NCBI GenBank assembly: GCA_021163565.1
Contig: JAGGTT010000001.1
Location: forward strand, 1-6,453
DNA length: 6,453 nt
DNA from: Candidatus Tharpella sp.
GTDB lineage: Bacteria > Desulfobacterota > Anaeroferrophillalia > Anaeroferrophillales > Tharpellaceae
Direction: 5' to 3'
The translations under genes were made by a program, and so were the position numbers. Positions 5,614 to 6,453 of the stretch are shown in pieces. Every line of letters starts with the position of its first letter. Position 1 is the first letter of the stretch. The notes under the pieces were generated by a model. The model ran no database searches and was not told where the DNA came from. It worked only from the letters and a program-made list of their open reading frames with translations.

Positions 5614-6331
5614 CGAGTTTCCCGTTCATCTTTTTCAGGCGGTTTATCTCCGCATCTGAAGCTCTGACATAGAGCGGTTCAAAACTTTTAGTGGCCAGCC
5701 GCAGTCCGACCCGACGGTCATTTTCGTCAGCGATCAGAGGAAGACCGGCAATAAATGCCAGATCCGGTTTTGCGTGCGGGGTTTCGAGCCTGATTGAATC
5801 CGGCATTAATCCGGCAAGTTCGGTCTGGTAAACCTTAACTCCTGAACCTGCTAACAGAACATCAGACTCCGTTATCTCTAAAGCCAAAGTCGCAGGATCA
5901 TCAACCCGGCAGGGGGTCAGGCGAGTCAGAATGCAGCCGTCACTGCGATAGAGAGACCAGTATACCTGCTGGCGCCGGGCATCGGTCAAAATTGCGATAT
6001 CACCGATCCGGTAAGCAAACTTAGCGGCAACCAGATCATGACCGATAAAGGTGTAGAGCGGTTTATTTAATGCCTGAGCCAGGCCCTGCATACTCGCAAT
6101 GCCGATACGCAGACCGCTGAAAGCTCCAGGGCCGCGGCAGACAACCAGTTTGTCAATCTCAGAACTTGCAACTGAAACCTGTTTTAAAATCCAGTCGATT
6201 GCAGCCATCAAATTCTGTGAATGCGGCTGCGAGAGGGATAGATGCAGGTCAACTAAAGCTTTATCATGATCTAAAAGGGCAACCGAGAGATTTTCGTTGC
6301 TGCTGTCAACCGCCAGAGTTAAAACACTCAT
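5606..6331 (-). CDS. tsaB: tRNA threonylcarbamoyladenosine biosynthesis protein TsaB
   Basis: This 241-residue protein of the ASKHA fold works with TsaD and TsaE to transfer the threonylcarbamoyl group to A37 of tRNAs that read ANN codons. TsaB is the non-catalytic partner that stabilises TsaD. Visible landmarks are the first strand LTLAVDSS (4-11), the helix region QPHSQNLMAAIDWIL (35-49), the signature GPGAFSGLRIG (68-78, usually GPGSFTGLRIG) and the end motif EPLYVRASDAE (218-228). Length is normal for the family. The start ATG overlaps the rseP stop in an ATGA junction. The 3' end overlaps the DUF3786 gene, so it is translated as part of a chain. The cytoplasmic housekeeping role is well established for the family, and the identification is secure. 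Confidence 0.95.
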   Translation of the reverse strand: MSVLTLAVDSSNENLSVALLDHDKALVDLHLSLSQPHSQNLMAAIDWILKQVSVASSEIDKLVVCRGPGAFSGLRIGIASMQGLAQALNKPLYTFIGHDLVAAKFAYRIGDIAILTDARRQQVYWSLYRSDGCILTRLTPCRVDDPATLALEITESDVLLAGSGVKVYQTELAGLMPDSIRLETPHAKPDLAFIAGLPLIADENDRRVGLRLATKSFEPLYVRASDAEINRLKKMNGKLDG

Positions 6332-6453
6332 TGACTGAACATCCGGGCAAGGTCATTGTAGAAAACAAAAACCATCAGAGAAAGCAGCATAAAGAACCCG
6401 ACCTGCTGGGCCCGTTCAATTGCCGCCTTTTTCACCGGGCGGCCCAGAATCAA
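6328..6453 (-). CDS. rseP: RIP metalloprotease RseP, C-terminal end only
   Basis: Only the last 41 codons and a TGA stop are inside the window; the frame is open at the edge. The residues include LGRPVKKAAIERAQQVGF, followed by a hydrophobic segment FMLLSLMVFVFYNDLARMF. This matches the final cytoplasmic helix and last transmembrane segment of RseP/site-2 proteases, whose C-termini typically read as a GRP motif, then AQ.VG, then an LxxSLM.....YND segment. RseP is an inner-membrane zinc protease that cuts anti-sigma factors and signal-peptide remnants. The catalytic HExxH and PDZ regions lie outside the window. It overlaps tsaB by 4 nt (ATGA). The match is short but very characteristic. Confidence 0.85.
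   Translation of the reverse strand: MILGRPVKKAAIERAQQVGFFMLLSLMVFVFYNDLARMFSQ

Overview
All genes read from the minus strand, so transcription runs from position 6453 towards position 1. By eye, base composition is mid-range. The families present (RseP, TsaB, a DUF3786 Fe-S protein, a tandem SagB-type flavoprotein, a rubrerythrin-type diiron protein, rubredoxin, a flavodoxin-like protein and a c-type cytochrome) suggest an anaerobic or microaerophilic Gram-negative bacterium. Desulfobacterota (the former sulfate- and metal-reducing Deltaproteobacteria) is my best guess; this rests on gene content only.

Block A (6453 to 3224) is a tightly packed operon. It holds the 3' end of rseP, then tsaB (4-nt overlap), a DUF3786 protein with an N-terminal 4Fe-4S motif (8-nt overlap), and a 519-residue double-domain SagB/ThcOx-type nitroreductase (1-nt overlap). 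The chained overlaps predict one transcript with coupled translation. Two housekeeping functions (intramembrane proteolysis and tRNA t6A synthesis) are thus joined to two poorly understood redox proteins. No azole-peptide cyclodehydratase or precursor accompanies the SagB homologue.

Block B (about 3220 to 1451) is a self-contained redox operon. It has a candidate promoter and a roughly 90-nt leader, then a stand-alone diiron rubrerythrin-type protein, a secreted monoheme cytochrome c (13-nt overlap), a 53-residue rubredoxin too short for many gene callers, and a flavodoxin-domain protein. It ends at a clear intrinsic terminator at 1451-1487. It looks like an oxygen/peroxide detoxification set in which modules often fused together (rubrerythrin plus rubredoxin, or the flavodoxin domain of flavodiiron proteins) are separate genes. 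The cytochrome adds an exported partner.

Block C (1392 to 1) holds an rmlD/rfbD-type dTDP-4-dehydrorhamnose reductase, separated from block B by the terminator. It is followed by the 5' part of a xylose-isomerase-like TIM-barrel gene that runs off the window.

No RNA genes, insertion sequences, CRISPR arrays or convincing plus-strand genes were seen. The most unusual points are the split redox operon, an alanine replacing the usual glycine in the first cysteine loop of the rubredoxin, and the orphan tandem SagB downstream of a DUF3786 Fe-S protein.
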